Shown here in pieces: positions 61,101-64,000 of a stretch of DNA of 64,000 nt (its first letter is position 1; every line of letters starts with the position of its first letter). The notes beneath the pieces were generated by a model. The model was not told where the DNA came from, ran no database searches, and saw only the letters and a list, made by a program, of their open reading frames with translations. The translations under genes were made by a program, and so were the position numbers. This stretch comes from Plantago ovata (lineage: Eukaryota > Streptophyta > Magnoliopsida > Lamiales > Plantaginaceae): the NCBI GenBank assembly GCA_028274465.1, contig CM051456.1, positions 2,667,545 to 2,731,544 on the forward strand, written 5' to 3'.

Positions 61101-64000
61101 CGAGAACTGTTAGGAATGATAACTCGAGGTATTGCTTGATCGTCTTCTCAGATCTCTGAAATGCTTGTTGGACATAATTCCTAAGGCTGTTAAATATCGT
61201 ATTTGAGATAATCTTGGCTGCTGGCTTTATTGTGGCCCCCCCTCCCCTTGTTGTAAACTTGTAATGTTTCAATGGGGTTTGAGCCTTTTATTTATGTGTT
61301 TTGTCCCTAAGCATTGCTTGGTAGTTGTATTTGATTCTCAATTTAATCAAACTTTTGCTAAATGAACTTAGTCTGATTGTTTTTTCATAAAGTAAATCGG
61401 AATGAATTGTTGTTGAGGGCAGAGTATGTGTAGCTCTTGTGGTGTTTTTGCACTCGTATTCTGTTTCGGTATCATTTCAAGGAACATTCTGTAATGTCTG
61501 TTGGGGCCTTTGTCTAAATTGTGGTCGAAATAGAGATATATGGGAAGTGGAAAGCAGCATGCTTGCCCCCTATCTGTGGAAGTAGTCATTCATCACTCGT
61601 TTTACTCCTTTGCAGTCGCTTTGGCAAGTTCGTAGAAATCCATTTCGATGCAAGTGGTAGGATTTCTGGAGCTGCAATCAGAACATACCTGTTGGAACGG
61701 TCACGTGTTGTTCAAATACGAGATCCAGAGAGAAACTATCACTGCTTCTATCAGTTGTGTGCATCCGGCCAGGTTGAAATTTTACACGTTTTACATGTAC
61801 ACCAGACAATTTACTACCTCCTTTTTTATTTATAAATGAAGTTTAAGGATTCTACACACATATTAAGGTGATATTTGACTTTTACTATTTTATATACTCT
61901 AATCATGTTATACATAGCTACATAAATGTAAAAGAGTGAATGTTATATTATTAAATGCAACAATTACACAGCTGAAATTTGTTGTATACTACTGTTTATT
62001 ATTAAAAAAAGCTTAAAATTCATTTATTTTGAAAATGCTCAAAAAACCTAAAACTTCATTTAAAAAAAAAAACCCCGGAGGGATTACTTCAAATATGGAT
62101 TGTCATGTAGATCTTCTTTTAAAGTTCATCAAATTGGTACATTTGATGCTGTTCTATGACATTAGAGATCAATTTGGTTTTGCATCGACAATGACATGGT
62201 AGAAAATATCTTGGCGTTTAGTTGTTTTCAGCTCTTGATGAATCAAAACGAAAGGAAATAAGTTGTTCTAGAGGAGGAAAAAGTTTTTCTTCGGTCCAGA
62301 TTGACCCATATATTCTAATTAAAAAGAAGTGTTCCAATCGGAATTTCTTCTAAGTTCCTTGGATGTATTTATCTACTATTAGTTGGCTAATTTCCAAAAG
62401 TCCGCAATGTTGGATTTATATTTGTAATGTTTTTTCTACAGTCATCCACATTTTGTCAATCAGGTGTTCCCCTTCTGAGGTAGGATTAGCCTAAGTCAAC
62501 CAAGTAGAGGAAGACTTGAGACTTAAGGCATTAAGTAAAATCCTGGTTACACAGTTTGTTGAATTTTGTATCTTACCTGTATAAATGACATTGAAAAGGT
62601 TCTATATAAGCCAATTATGGAGTCATACTCACGACTTGTGATTAAGAATGTTCATGAGTAGTGCGAGCATTTATTAGGCATGCTCAACAGTCTAATTTCG
62701 CTGCTATGATACCTGCCTTCATATATATAGATAAAAAATATATAATTTTATTTTTTTACAGCAATTATGCATTATAGGTATCTAGATTCATATTCTTAAA
62801 CCATGAAACCACTTGATGAAATTTTTGCTCTGGCTTTTATTGCATTTATTCTTTTGGATGCTAGAGTTCCTGGTGTTATATTTTGACCATAGCTATATAA
62901 TTCAGGATGCAGAGAGATATAAAGTAAGTCAACCCAGCCAATTCCATTACTTGAATCAAAGTAAAATCTATGACTTAGATGGAGTGAACAATGCTGAGGA
63001 GTACCAGAAGACTAGAAGGGCTATGGATATTGTTGGCATTAGTGATGAAGAACAGGTTTTCTAATTTAATGTATTTTAAAAAAAAACCATCATACTTGCG
63101 TTTTTTATTGGCATGTAACTTACTCAGTTTGCATCCAACCAGGAAGCTATATTTCGAACATTGGCTGGTATATTACATCTTGGTAATATTGAGTTTTCTC
63201 TGGGTAAAGAGCATGACTCGTCAATCATAAAGGATCAGAAATCTAAATTTCATTTGGAGATGGCTGCCAACCTCTTTAAGTATGTCAATGTTGGTTTATC
63301 TACGTCTTTTTTGTCCAATTACATTTTATGTACAGAATGTCAAGTATTTCAACCCTTATCTTCAGGACCTGGAATTAGTTTTTTTTTTTTTTTTTAATTG
63401 TTTCTTCTGCAAATTTTCCTATATCACTTTCTTGTTTCCACCTTAATTTCTGCATTTGATAAGAACAAATGCTGATTTAATATCTGTCACTTGTCTAGTA
63501 AGTTCTGTTAGTTGTTCTTGACTTTTGATATGTGGATGGTTTCTTCTTATCTCAGGTGTGATGTTGATAGTTTGTTAACAACTCTTTGCACTCGTTCAAT
63601 TCAAACCCGTGAAGGGATTATTGTAAAAGCTCTAGACCACAATGCTGCCGTAACTGGCCGGGATGCTTTGGCCAAGACAGTTTATGCTCGTGTGTTTGAT
63701 TGGTCTGTTAGAATTTGATTACCCTTCTTTGAATGATGCATTAAGACTATCAACATTATATCCTGAAATGAAACTGCTTTTGTCTTTATTGTTACAGGCT
63801 TGTTGAAAAGATCAACAGATCAGTTGGACAGGATCATGATTCAAAGGTGCAAATTGGAGTTCTGGACATTTATGGATTTGAGTGCTTCAAGTCAAATAGG
63901 TGAATTTGTTTTCGTATCAGTCTCCCAAGTTCTACTAGGTTCTGATATGCTCTGTGATTTGTTTAGAATAAATATACACTAAAATTCTTGATAATCATGA
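58191..64000 (+). CDS. Class XI myosin heavy chain, 5' part (continues past the window)
   Basis: Visible exons: 58191-58310, 58485-58628, 60133-60278, 60360-60516, 61070-61128, 61616-61772, 62906-63055, 63143-63279, 63556-63702, 63798-63899. They give about 439 codons of motor domain. The N terminus is an SH3-like subdomain ([20 protein letters not shown]); then come [32 protein letters not shown], the P-loop [12 protein letters not shown], switch I ([16 protein letters not shown]), [11 protein letters not shown], and switch II region LDIYGFECF at the last exon. Family knowledge: plant class XI myosins drive actin-based movement of organelles and vesicles. The ATG at 58191 matches the usual short N terminus; an upstream in-frame ATG (58131) would add a hydrophobic extension not typical of the family. 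Sequence features suggest class XI over class VIII; the isoform is not decided. The intron after exon 4 carries a MITE. Confidence 0.93.
60628..60848. mobile_element. Stowaway-like MITE in myosin intron 4
   Basis: The element is TA-flanked. The left end is CTTCCTCCTATCTTTTTTAT then TTGATGTTTTAGG; the right end is CTAAAGCATCAAATAAAAAAGATAGGAGGGA, which is its reverse complement with few changes. A second internal copy of the right-end motif (CTAAAACATCAAATAATAAAGATA) lies at about 60780-60803. There is no coding sequence. Confidence 0.78.

Overview
The window is nuclear DNA of a flowering plant. AT-rich intergenic DNA separates split genes with short GT-AG introns, and the proteins are plant-typical: an ERECTA-type receptor kinase, a chloroplast copper ATPase of the PAA2/HMA8 type, a class XI myosin, pyruvate decarboxylase, a YlmG-type plastid protein and histone H2A.W debris. 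Codon use and gene structures suit a eudicot; the species cannot be fixed by reading alone. Exon borders below were derived by hand from reading frame, GT/AG and family conservation, and the coding lengths close in frame.

Layout. 1-2484 (+): 3' part of a RAD7-like (AMN1-type) LRR gene, copy A. 4621-7231 (-): complete six-exon pyruvate decarboxylase. 7232-10390: a promoter-type repeat array carrying a solo LTR. 10890-14210 (+): complete paralogue B of the LRR gene. 14640-17245: a mosaic of captured gene fragments (inverted LRR pieces, histone H2A.W exon 2, a SINA-like E3 ligase). 17560-20500 (-): inverted YLMG 3' UTR debris and an inverted, scrambled LRR pseudogene C. 20907-23338 (+): three-exon YLMG1-type gene. 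24084-24404 (+): small membrane protein. 24430-25090: broken partial duplicate of the YLMG gene. 27389-27920 (-): frameshifted 3' fragment of mitochondrial HSP70. 30690-40996 (+): 17-exon PAA2/HMA8. 40997-48362: long gene-poor spacer with a SINE. 48363-54253 (+): 27-exon ERECTA. 55731-56532: foldback element. 58191 to the window end (+): 5' part of a class XI myosin.

The intact genes are unrelated housekeeping or developmental genes, not a pathway or operon. The most unusual part is 1-25 kb. There an LRR gene family, a plastid gene and pieces of H2A.W and SINA have been duplicated, inverted and joined. Short elements (solo LTR, hAT and Stowaway-like MITEs, SINEs) can be ordered in time because duplicated copies keep the empty sites.

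No CRISPR, operon or prokaryote-type system is present. I see no evidence for a wholly new system. The best candidates for something undescribed are the H2A.W/SINA/LRR mosaic, the long-TIR foldback element filled with GC-rich palindromes, and the acidic internal repeat in LRR gene B.
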